Of a stretch of 64,000 bases of DNA, positions 11,536 through 22,222 are shown in pieces. The notes beneath the pieces are model-generated. The model was given only the letters and a program-made list of their open reading frames with translations, made no database searches and was not told the origin of the DNA. The translations under genes and the position numbers were made by a program. Numbering within the stretch: position 1 is the stretch's first letter; each line of letters starts with the position of its first letter. Origin of the DNA: Urechis unicinctus (taxonomy: Eukaryota; Annelida; Polychaeta; Xenopneusta; Urechidae); contig CM067348.1 of assembly GCA_034190875.2 (NCBI GenBank), forward strand, positions 43,844,759 through 43,908,758, read 5' to 3'.

Positions 11536-11880
11536 CGTTAGTTTGGTTAGTTAGAATGAGGAATGAGATTTGTAAACGAGAATAGGCAGTAAAATCGATT
11601 AATGAGAATAGGCAATGATATTGGCCGGTGTTAACAGGCAAAGTGATTTATCAGTTGGTATAGACAATGATATTGACCAGTGTTAACAGGCAATGAAATT
11701 GGTCAGTTGGCGGAGGAAATAAGATGGGTCAATCATAATAGGTAATTGGATTGTTCAGTGAGAATAGGCATTGATATATGTCAGCGAGAATAGACAATGA
11801 TATTGGTCAACAGGAACACGCGATGCGATTTGGCAATGAGTGCAGTCAAGTCGGAATAGGTAGTGAGAATTGACAGCGGT
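11536..11880. repeat. Degenerate tandem repeat built on AGAATAGGCAATGATATTGG-like units
   Basis: Variants of agaatag(g/a)caatgatattgg and gtgttaacaggcaa recur at irregular spacing of roughly 30-60 bases across this stretch. They are diverged, which suggests an old minisatellite. I see no coding potential. Confidence 0.5.
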
Positions 11881-13078
11881 AATGAGCCGATGATAATGGT
11901 CTCAAATAATACAGCTAGAAAGGTCCGTTATAATAATGAGACTGAAGGTGGGAACAAAATGATTAACCCCTCAAGTGATTCGTTCAATAAGGAGAAACGC
12001 TTCTTACCTTCTGCTGCTATCAACCTCTATCGCGTCTCTTGATTCAGATCAGATTCCTGCTAGGCAGACTCAAAACTCGAATGGCTGTCCTTTGAAAGTC
12101 AAATTACCAGTGAAGCTATGAACAAGGACGTCTGTGTTTTATAGGAGCTGAGGATCACGAGACAATAGGCAGATTGCAAAGTCTACCACGCGCTATCTGA
12201 TTAATATGTTTTTCATACTGGGACTTTGTACGGGCGGGATACTTGACTGACAACAAGTCCTCACATGATTTCTCGCCATCGTGATCTACTAACTCTGCAC
12301 GTATCCTGCCGCTTGTAGCAGTCATATCAGTGATGCATATTGAGATCAAGAGGGAAGCCCAAACCTTGTTAGCAAATATTTTCGCAACGGTGAATACAAA
12401 TTAAGTATGTATTTACTGCTTTCGTTTATTGCGTCAAATATCAACTGCATACCGAGCCCAATCTGATCGTGTAACACTTACGTTCATCTAGGTAATAACA
12501 TTCACTCCTCCCCATGACCACCTATTCTCTTAACTTGGTTTGTAAGCTGTATACTCCACAGGCGCTATTTGTGACGTCACGCTTCCTGACTGCTAGAAGT
12601 CGCATATCGGTGGTGTGGAACAGACGCCATATCCCTCATTTGGGAGATAGTTGGGTGGGGAAGGGGTTGTACTGCATTAAGCTCGCTCGTACCACATCGT
12701 ACCACCCTGTGTGGCCCTTCATGGTCCGCATATAGAGTACTTAACAGAGATATTCGGACAATGTCAAGGTTCAATGTTAGTCTTATGACAATAACAATGA
12801 GCTCTTTTCCACTTAGCGGAATATTCACACTACTCGATCTTATCATCTTATCGTAATGGCTGTTGGCAGACAAATAAATCAACTTCTTACCCTCGATATC
12901 GAACATTCTAGGCATATTTACATACGCAAGTAGTCAGTTGTTGGAGGTGGGGTTTTGTGGTTGTTGTAGGGTAAGTACAGAGGTGCGGCCGATTTCAGTT
13001 TTATTTCAGTTTATTAAGTATATGCAAGGGCCGGTATGTTTGACTGCTAGATATAGAAATAGGTCTAGTGTATAAATA
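11881..13078. other. Intergenic, nothing recognised
   Basis: Open frames at 12,155-12,349 and 12,577-12,915 (minus) and 12,514-12,735 (plus) show no domain or splice support. I see no RNA gene. Confidence 0.35.
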
Positions 13079-13098
13079 GACACACACACACACAAACG

Positions 13099-13143
<45 letters not shown>

Positions 13144-13171
13144 CTAGATATATATATATATATATATATAT

Positions 13172-13217
<46 letters not shown>

Positions 13218-13338
13218 ATATATATATATATCTATATATCTATATATATATATATATATCTATATCTCTATCTCTATATCTCTCTATCTCTATATATATA
13301 TATATATATCTCTATATATATATATATCTCTATATATA

Positions 13339-13372
<34 letters not shown>
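13079..13372. repeat. Compound CA then TA microsatellite
   Basis: A CA repeat to about 13,140 is followed by a TA-rich repeat with interspersed TC steps (tatctc) to about 13,372. The open frames read from it (runs of Tyr and Ile) are spurious. Confidence 0.95.
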
Positions 13373-13375
<3 letters not shown>

Positions 13376-13447
13376 CTGAGTATCCCTTATCCGGAATGCC
13401 CAGGACCGAGCGAGTTCCGGATTTCGGAATTTTCCGGATTTCGGAAA
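13373..13447. mobile_element. Terminal-repeat remnant resembling Tigger/pogo DNA transposons
   Basis: CAGCTGAGTATCCCTTATCC begins directly after TA and continues with repeated ccggatttcgga motifs. From memory, Tigger-type (pogo superfamily) elements have ends that start CAG, carry GAGTATCCCTTATCC and are followed by repeats of GGATTTCGGA. No matching opposite end or transposase is visible, so this would be one end only. Confidence 0.4.
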
Positions 13448-15920
13448 GTGTTTCTTCACTCCCATTATCATGCCTTGCCGATGTTTGGAGATGTACACAT
13501 GTGCGTAAATCATAACGCTGCGGTTTTCCAAACAAACATAGCCGTGTCCACCTCCGTAAACGGTAAATATCGACTCGACGATAGAAATCGGAATAATTTC
13601 GTAAGGGTGCGTTAACAGAAGCAATCGTACTTCGACGTTATTTCGTGATGCTGAATCTAACAAAACAGTTAAAGAGACATGATTGTGTGGGGATTAAAAT
13701 CTCATTTAGACCATATTAAGTCATTGCGGCATACATGCTTGGACACAGGATAAAGACCATGTCAGCTGAGAATACGACCCGAGGTGCCGTCACTCTTTTC
13801 TAAATGTACGATGTGAGGCATATAACAGTTCATCAGAACATGACTGGTGCTTATGCTAATTGGTGTATTATGGTCATTTTATAGGCAAGACACTCGCCCC
13901 TGGTCTTATGATGATTTGATGCCTCAGCGCGGATATGAGAAATCGAAATTAGTGAACAGCGCAGACGCTGTCAGATACGAAGTTTGCCTAGGTCGTTTTA
14001 CTGCTTGAACCAAGGAGTGACATAATTAAAGCTATTGGTTATAACTCCTTGCCTGAACTCATTTTCGGCTGAGAAGATGCGACTAATTTCAGCACCTTGA
14101 TAACGGCCCCACGACAAACCTCTTGCCGCCGAGGTCAGACCGCAACTGTCTGTCGTTAATTGGGACCTGAAATCTTCGGAAGTTTTCAATGTGACGTCAT
14201 AACGGTACTTGCCGAAAAATTCCGGTTTAAGGAGGTTTCCGAGGAATATTGCTCTTCTATATATTCAACCACAGATGAAACGTCTCGAAAGGCAGCATTC
14301 TACCGTTGCGACAATTTTCACATTTTGTGTTTTGTTTTCAAAAAAAGTACAGAAACCTAACTAACAGATTCTCAAGAAACTATGGATCAAAAAACGCTGA
14401 TGAGTGTCTGTAAATAACGATACATTAGTACGACAGCTAGTTCGCAAATATAAACGGCGTCCGTGGCAACTAGCTCTTTCGAATCAAGTACGGGAGATGC
14501 TGCTGCACTCGTTCTTAGTTCTGGCGTCTTACCACAATTCAGTTTGGGAATTCAACGGAATGATCTGTGTTCCCGTGTTTTATCTAGTTTTATCTATTAA
14601 AATCAACTCACCGAATATTTATCTGAACTTAAGGCGAGTTTCAACAACTTATGACTCCTGTGAATTCGTATCTCAGCCTAAAATCACACCAAGCGGTAAT
14701 ATCTGTTGGTAACTTGGTGGCGAGGCGGCAACTGACCAGCGGAAGTTTTCCCCATAGGCGAGGCAGCTAGCAAGCGGGTTCGCGAGGGACTATTTTGTAC
14801 CAAGCTAAAAGCTAAAATGTCTAACATGTACAAAAGGCCACAAACAATCACTGTCGCACAAATACCACACCGAATCATGACGAAAACAACGAAAACTTTG
14901 GGAAAAGGCGACAGGAACGATCCGCTATAGTTTTTGCTTAAGTTCTCACCGCCATATTTACATCGGAACTTTCTGGGGCTCTCTGGGATATCATCCTCCA
15001 CGCTTGTATTTTACCAGTAAACTTGGGAAGTTATCGCAAATATGTTTTTTTTGCTGGCGTTAGGAATATGAAATATTATCTTGATCAAAACTTAATTATC
15101 ACTTTCGACACTGATAAAAAGTGGTGTGCTCTGTCAGGATGTTTCAGAAACGACAACGAAATAGGTGGTTGTTCTCTTACACCAACAAGGTGACAAAACC
15201 TGACGTTGGTCTGTTTGGCTAGAGACAACATGTTCAGGTGACACATGACGTCACAGCGTCTTCGTTCATCTTCGGCGTGTGGTCGGAAATTTCCGCAATG
15301 TGTTGTTTATTTTCGCTTAACTCTTGATAACTTCGCGTCGGATGGAAAAAAGATGGGCAAGTTATTGATAAGAAAATCGCATACAATATAATCCTGCACA
15401 AAGTGCCAATACATTCAAATGCACTCAGCGAACAAAGTATACTTACTAACAACTATCGAACAAAAAGTTAGCATGAAATACACCAGGAATGCACAAGTTC
15501 ACTTTGTATCAATCAACAAATTCATTCAATAACCCCTGCCAAGGTTAATACAAAAACCTCACATTGGGCAATTCTGATAATTGGCGTAGAGCGTCAGCGC
15601 AATATCAACAAGCGTATGGATGAATGGATGTCATAAGTTCAAATCAAGATATCAAGATGTAGTGAACAGCTTTCCTTAGCAACAAAAGTAAGGTTGTCTG
15701 AAGCCACGTGATAAAAATCGACACTGAGCAACACCAAAACCAGTTCCGGTTTACTTATCTTGTCGTGGTATGTTGGGATCGATGTTCGTTGGGCCATGGT
15801 TCTGTTGCCGTCGATACGAACGAATGAAGTTATTATATTTGAACGCCGCATAACTAATCAAGATGTATCGTCCTGAAGCACGGGCTGTCAACAAATTATT
15901 TGGGTTCTGATATCTGTCAT
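13448..15920. other. Region 3-prime of the SLC16-like gene, no gene recognised
   Basis: Apart from the MITE-like element there is nothing I can identify. A minus-strand open frame near 14,684-15,001 has a hydrophobic stretch but lacks an ATG at its start and any family resemblance. The 3-prime untranslated region of the transporter gene probably extends into the right end of this stretch. Confidence 0.35.
13882..13992. mobile_element. Short MITE-like element, copy 1 (about 110 bp)
   Basis: It starts TAGGCAAGACACTCGCCCCT and ends AAGTTTGCCTAGG, so its ends are near-perfect inverted repeats. It shares the ends and the internal block ACTCGCCCCTGGT, then ATGAT..TGATGCC, with the copy at 20,181-20,279. 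The first two bases of the left repeat are altered. There is no clear target duplication in this copy. Confidence 0.6.
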
Positions 15921-18900
15921 TCATTCGACGTCTTTTAGCTCATTCCCCGTTGTCGACGTCTTGACGAGACGTTTGGTTGATTGAGAACGTACGACTACAC
16001 AAGCGTTAACAATGGATACCATTCCACCCAGAATTTGAATTCCGCCCAGGACATAGAAAGGTAGATCGTAGTCATCCGTGGTGTCAAACAAGAACCCTGA
16101 AAAAATATCCAAAATTAGTTGTCCATTCGAGGTTTGACGGCGAACATTATGATATACATTTTAAGATTGGAAATTTTGGGAACAAAGAAAAATTGATTTT
16201 CATGAAGTCTTAGAAGGTCAGTAAATTATAACGCTGCTTTCTATTTATGAGCGTTGACAAAGGACTAATATTTGTCTACACTTGAAATATCCTAACCTTT
16301 TCATGTAAAGTAAAACTAATAGCATAAAAGTTAAGCTGAGAACATTCTGGGATTAACGTATAGCTTGTTAAATATCAAAACATATAATGTTGTGAGAAAG
16401 ATTATGATAAAGACCTAGATTCTTTTCTAAGGCGACAGTTGTTATCAGTCTTAAGTAGGCAGATTCCAAGCACTGGCACGCGACTCTTTGCTCTAGCACT
16501 CATCATCATTTACTTCCTCATGATCGACTTTGGTACGATAAAATCATTACCATTATTACCAACATTATCATCATCATCACCTTGATCATCATAACCATCA
16601 TTCAAATTATCACCATTTTCATCATCTTAATCATCACTTACATACAAACATTAGCACCACTTACTGCGTCAGTTACATATTCGCCCATCATTGCCATCAT
16701 CATGGTTTTTGTAAGTGCTCTGTTCATCCTCATCATAGTCATCTCTTCACTTCCACTATTACCAAACTTAGCGGACCTTACCTGCAAAAGGGGTTCCAAT
16801 CAAAGACGCTATTCCCCCTGTGACCGCCAGGAGCGCTTGTGCTCGGGGCAATGCCTCGATGCCCACCAGGTCGACGACGATAGTGGGTCGTAAAACCACC
16901 GCACACCCTGGCGTTATGGATGACAATCAAAACAAAACTGTTACATAATCAGAATATCACATTTACAAACTGTTATTGAGATATATAAACTGTAGTCGGT
17001 CACACTGTCAGGTCGACATAACCCAGACAGACTGGCATTCAAATCGTCTTTTCTTTTATTTTTTTTTATTTTTATACGTTCAAAATCAAACAGAAGAAAA
17101 AAAAATTAAAAAACGGATGGAACATGGAAATGGAAACGTTTTACCCCTGATTCTTTTAAACACACATATCTCGGGGGATTCAGCTCTATTAGTTTCCGCG
17201 AGGAAATATGCATCACGACATCAATTAACAATGTATGTTCCCTAATATGAAAAGAAGAAAAGCACTCACCGTTGAATATACCCATAATGCCACAATACAT
17301 GGCAAATGCAGGGAAGTTGTAAGCCACTTTGATACACATAGTAACCGCCCCACCAGCAAGCAACGCCAATGTGTACTGCACCAGTCTGTCCACGCATTTG
17401 AGGTTAGCGGCAAAGCTACAGCCTATTTTGGCAACAAAATTAGACACCCCCGTCACAGTTGGTAGCAAGGCAATATAGTGCGGGGGAATAAGGTGGTGGT
17501 GAGCCCGACTTGGAATATGCTGAAATACTGGCACCAAGGACAACGTCATGCAGGATAACGTTATGATGTATAGTGTCAACGACAGTTGTTTCAGAAGGCT
17601 GAAATCAAATATCTCCTTTATAAAGGCCCATTTTACAGACTTTTTCCCGTGTAAATCGCCTGTTGTTGGATTCAGCAAGTCTTGATTTCCACCAGATTTC
17701 GATGATTGTGGTATTAAAGGACGGAATCCTGCCGCAAACACGCATACATGGAGTGCCATTCCCGCTAAAATAAGCATCGTCCCTCGCCAACCATAGGCTT
17801 CGTTGAGGTACACTATAACAGGACCGGTTACGATGGTTCCCAGAGAGAGGCCAGCGTTTGCCACACCAGCAGCAAATGGCCGTCTCTTGTCAAAGTATTG
17901 TTGGACTATAATGGTGCTTGTATAAGTCATCATTCCATAACCAGAACCTGAGAAAATATGACCTTGTTTAAAAAATGTCTTAGGACAATTAAATGATAAT
18001 GATAAAACACACACACAAATATTATGTTTTGTCACTCAATAATTTGGTTGCTAGAATAGTAGTTAAAGAATACCAACGGATATTTTAGGTACATCAGACT
18101 TCATGGTGTCAAAACAGTACAAGAAGGTTATTGCTTTGGACCCGTTATCAGAACTAGAGGAACTTCTTATTGAAATGAACAATTCTCTGACCTGCCAATA
18201 TGCCATAGGTAAAGATTAGTAGCACCAGAGACGCGCTTATCCAACTGAGAACGAATCCCCCAGTAGCAAGTAGGGATCCAGCAATGCACACAATTCTACA
18301 GCCGTAACGATTGACCAAAGCGCTCATCACTACCACTGGTATTTAAAACATACAAATAAATGTACAAAACACAAATAGTACATTACAATACATTACGACC
18401 TTACTTTTCTTATATCTTTCACTCTCATCAACCAACCAAAATAATCACAAATAACAAGGTCTCTTGGATATCCATCCATATACACTCCTGAAAGAATAGT
18501 ATAAGTAGTTCGATATGATAAACGAAAACTTCTACAGTGCTTATACCTATATGTAACTCCTTGTTATGAGCAATTACAATGCTAAAATTTCAAAAATCAA
18601 TAACATACTTGGAAAAGTACTTGACATGGTGAAAATTGAGCCGATCCAACCGGTAGAGGCCTGGCCGATCTGGTACGACTCTGAAATGTCAACGTAGAGC
18701 ATTGAGAATCCGCCATAAAGGATACCGGAAATGACGCCAATCAGAAAGCTACTTGCGACCACAACCCAACCCCAACCACCGTCAGGGGGCTCTATAGGTA
18801 GAAGTTTGGACGGTTTCTCTGCTGGCTGAGGTTCTCTGGAGGTATTTAAGTTTTCACTGAGTAAGGAACTGGCAACTTCGTCTCTAATTGACCTCGAATC

Positions 18901-18921
18901 TGGCGCAGTTGGCGTAGACAT
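15921..18921 (-). CDS. SLC16 / monocarboxylate-transporter-like protein, 5 exons, 478 aa
   Basis: A 12-helix major facilitator superfamily protein of the plasma membrane; SLC16 members move monocarboxylates, thyroid hormones or aromatic amino acids. Exons (5-prime to 3-prime) are 18609-18921, 18192-18335, 17270-17947, 16782-16907 and 15921-16096. All introns are GT-AG and every junction is phase 1, giving exactly 479 codons including the stop. PPDGGWGWVVVASSF at the start of helix 1 is the SLC16 signature, and YFDKRRPFAAGVANAG is the helix 5 signature. The N terminus is about 45 residues, the cytoplasmic loop 6/7 is short (NPTTGDLHGKK region), and the C-terminal tail is short. Helix 8 (NFVAKIGCSF) lacks the Asp and Arg used for proton-coupled lactate transport in MCT1, and the helix 1 Lys is also absent. 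The substrate is therefore unknown, and I give no symbol. Confidence 0.92.
16541..16745. repeat. ATC/CAT-rich simple sequence in last intron of the SLC16-like gene
   Basis: Interrupted ATC/CATT trinucleotide-like sequence on the plus strand immediately 3-prime of exon 4 in gene orientation. The plus-strand open frame across it is low-complexity and antisense to exon 4, so I reject it as a gene. Confidence 0.6.
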
Positions 18922-20180
18922 CCCGCTTGAGGCTATGTGGCATTAAAGCCCTTTACAGTAAGTTCTGGGTGTCAATTCGTCAGATCAAGTGAACATAACA
19001 ACGTGTGGTACTTGACCTAGTTATTTGTGAGTCACGTGAACGGACGTGCCAAACTACAAAGAGCCACCCGGATAACTTGATTTCATTATCGCCTGCTTCT
19101 GGAACGGGAGCTGGAATGGTTTCGGTTTGTAGTAACTGACTGGAACTGTGCGAACCTCTCATATCCTTTACCTCACCTTCAGCCCCAGATATACGCTCTG
19201 TTATTCATTGCTATTGGATTGAAGGTTCAAACAGACGCAACTACGACAGTAATACCCAATGTGTCTTCTTAGCAAGTTTGTTCTTAACAAAAAGAGTGGT
19301 TGACATATACTTGATATTAAAGCCCAACAAAAGAGTAAATATTATCACTTTATACCTTGACACAATTTAATGAAGTGCTTTCTATGTACAGGTTAGACCG
19401 TAGTTTGATGTTGGTTTAGTTTTTTTAACATTGACGGATGTAAATATATATTTATGCGCACAGTTGAAAGTCAACAAAATTTACATCGAAGACACCTTTC
19501 TGGAGGAACGCCTGAACATTGAGCTCCACTTAAGATAAGAAAAACTTAAGTGCAGTGAGAATGATCCCAGTTTTTAACAGTTTTATTTTAATAAGATGTG
19601 CCTTCTACCAGCTGTCTTTTCGTTCATGACTACCTTTTACTGCACCAGTGAAGACCGTAAGGGGAAGGTTATATAATATTTTTAACGTTTTAATATATTA
19701 ATTCCGCTCATATAAATTATGAACTTCAATTCAGACGCGTCAACCATTCATTTTAAAAATCTAATATTGCTCCCTCCATGAAATACTTGGATGTAAGTGG
19801 CTCTTCAGCAAATAATCGTTTTCATGATTTGAGTTTGATGCAACTCTCTGGTAAAGGTATCCATACTAAACTATATAGTGGGATTAATACTTGGGCAATC
19901 CGCGGTCTGAGATATTCACTTGAATGTAAGTTATAATGGAAATTATAGAGCATCATATACTGCCGTGTTGAGTCAGTTTGGATTAGATAGTTAATATTGA
20001 CACAACGAATTTCCAATCATCAAATGCTGCTTGTCATTGAACCACACGCGGTAGCTGGTCAGCGCGAACACTACCTCATAGTTTGTATGTGGATAATATG
20101 GATGTGAATGTTTTTGTCGCAGATGTTATTCAATAAAAAAATTGCTTTAGAAATATGAATTTCCTCGTTGCTTGGAAATG
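18922..20180. other. Upstream region of the SLC16-like gene
   Basis: It presumably contains the promoter and leader of the transporter gene, whose ATG is at 18,921 with no clear acceptor just before it. I cannot identify a TATA box or initiator with confidence. No gene is recognised here. Confidence 0.35.
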
Positions 20181-20279
20181 CCTAGGCAAGGTACTCGCCC
20201 CTGGTGTTTTGATGATCTGATGCCACATCTACAGTTGAAATAGCGCGGCGCTGTCAGAGGCGTAGTTTCTTTGCCTAGG
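20181..20279. mobile_element. MITE-like element, copy 2 (99 bp) with 5-bp target duplication
   Basis: Ends CCTAGGCAAG and CTTTGCCTAGG are inverted repeats. The flanks are AAATG at 20,176-20,180 and AAATG at 20,280-20,284, a possible 5-bp target-site duplication. The inside shares ACTCGCCCCTGGT and TGATCTGATGCC-like blocks with the copy at 13,882-13,992. It has no coding capacity, so it would be a non-autonomous DNA element. The superfamily is unknown. Confidence 0.65.
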
Positions 20280-20284
20280 AAATG

Positions 20285-22222
20285 CCCTGACACGACAAAA
20301 AAAATCATCTATTATATATTGGTGAAGAGTCGACCGTCAGGCCAACTACCCTGCCTAATGTTTTCATATTATATCACCAGTAAGGAATATAAGGGTTTCT
20401 TGTGTATGTGAAACGATGTTGAGTATGTTATCATTGAATAGTCATGCCATGTTTGTTTGTTTGTAAATATACTAATTTGTTATTTTGTGTGCACATTGTT
20501 TAAAGGTGTTGTGGGACATGAATATCTGCTTATTGTATTCAACTGGGGTTATCCGGACATCTAATTAGAGCATCGTTGGGACTGACCAGGGTATCAGCAA
20601 AGTTTTTTTGCAGTTGCGAAGCTTAATAAACGTACTTTTTCATTCTGAATCGTTAGTTTGGTATAAGGATGGGTTCCTTGTAGCTCCTCGAGAGGGTCTA
20701 TATATGATTTGGGATCATTAATGTTGGTACATATATTGGTGACCCTTTTAAAAATTTTTTTATATGAATGGGTCTTTTTTCAGAGGATTTGGTATGTAAA
20801 TGGTTCCCTTTTCTCACTTTGGCTTGATAAAAATTACAGAAGTCTTCTGAAATATCTGCAGTTAAATTCTACATCAAAACGTATCCTGCATGACGCTGTC
20901 CGTTGTGCCAATATTCCTGAGTTCGGAAAACCAAAATTATCCGTTTCAGAATATCGGGTGATTACACTGCCAAAGTGCCACATGCAGACCCACAGGGACA
21001 GGAGGCCTACCGCTCTCCCAGACTTTCAACACTGATTCATGATTAACCACAGGCGCTCGGTTTCTGACGCTTCTAAACGCGGTTCGATCTCTGTTACATG
21101 GGAGCCTGAATCTAGCAGCTCAATGTTAGAAAGCTGACTTTGGGAACGGCGCCTTGGCCAAAATTAGGATTTAATATAGTTTTGATACAGGTGACGAGCT
21201 GACGATGTCCAGTCGCGGTTTCATATGGGTCTGCGGAAGTCTTAGACCACGCCTATTTTATTCATTATTTAGTATTAACCAATCAAAATGCCGGATACGC
21301 GCTATTTCAATGTTACCGAATCATGAATCGTGTTACAGTCTCTCTTGGCTGAAAATTAACCCCCATGACCCGTAGTTGACCTGGTTCCGTCTAGACATAC
21401 CCAGACAGACAGCAATGGGGACAAGTTTCTTCCCGGCGCGCGCGCTTGAAGCCGCTTAAAAACAGTATCAGCAAATCTGTTGAACATTCTATTTATCTGA
21501 GAAACGTAGCTTTATCACGGTATGTTATGAAACTTCCATGAAAAAGGAATGTCTTCTTATAATTATGTGTTGAAAGCTTCTAGACACCACCTAAGTATTG
21601 TAGAAGTCATGTGTTCGCGCAATTGAGTTCGTGTATATTATGTGCAACCAGTAATATATCCGACCTTTGGAGCCAAGTCCTGCTAGAAATCTGATATTTT
21701 CTGTTTGATCAACCTTTCTTGTGCTCTCGGGAGCCCTATAATCTCACTGTCATTTTATATACAGTAGGGACGCCTAGTCTGGAAATCGGCTATATGGTCA
21801 CGTGGACGTTGCCCAAGCAAATCGCTGCTGCCATTTTGATTGGTCAGCTGGTTTATAACACTAGTATCGTTTGTCACAGTTGGCAAAATAGTTTAGAAAG
21901 CCATTCTATCTATTGATGTACATATGAATTCCAAATAGCTATGATTCACACCCCCACCCATTTCCTCTCTCACTTAATGTAGTGCTCTCCCCTCCATCCC
22001 TGTCATATTGTTTTTACATAACTTCATAAGTTGTTAGTGCTGGTTTTATATACAGTGTGAAGTGTTTTCACTGCTGCTTGCCTCTATCAAGGCTTTTGTT
22101 ATAGCTTATGTAACCCATTTGGTGTTTATTATTTGTAACATTGTCAAATCAGGAAAGCAAATGTTTTTGAGGTTGTGTAACCATCTGTTGTGTGTGTTTT
22201 GTCAAAAGCGGCTGGTATTGCA
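20285..22222. other. Upstream region of the plus-strand kelch gene
   Basis: No coding frame with domain support. It probably includes the promoter and leader of the kelch gene starting at 22,223. A possible leader splice acceptor (ttttgtcaaaag) ends about 14 bases before the ATG, but it is weak. Confidence 0.35.

Noticed and set aside
13141-13372. Possible CRISPR-like or structured RNA region
   Set aside because: It is a TA/TC microsatellite. No repeat-spacer pattern is present anywhere in the window.
14684-15001. 105-residue minus-strand frame with a hydrophobic stretch
   Set aside because: No ATG at the start of the frame, no family resemblance, and no consistent splicing to neighbours.
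16582-16893. 103-residue plus-strand frame rich in Ile
   Set aside because: An ATC-type simple repeat that then runs antisense across exon 4 of the SLC16-like gene.
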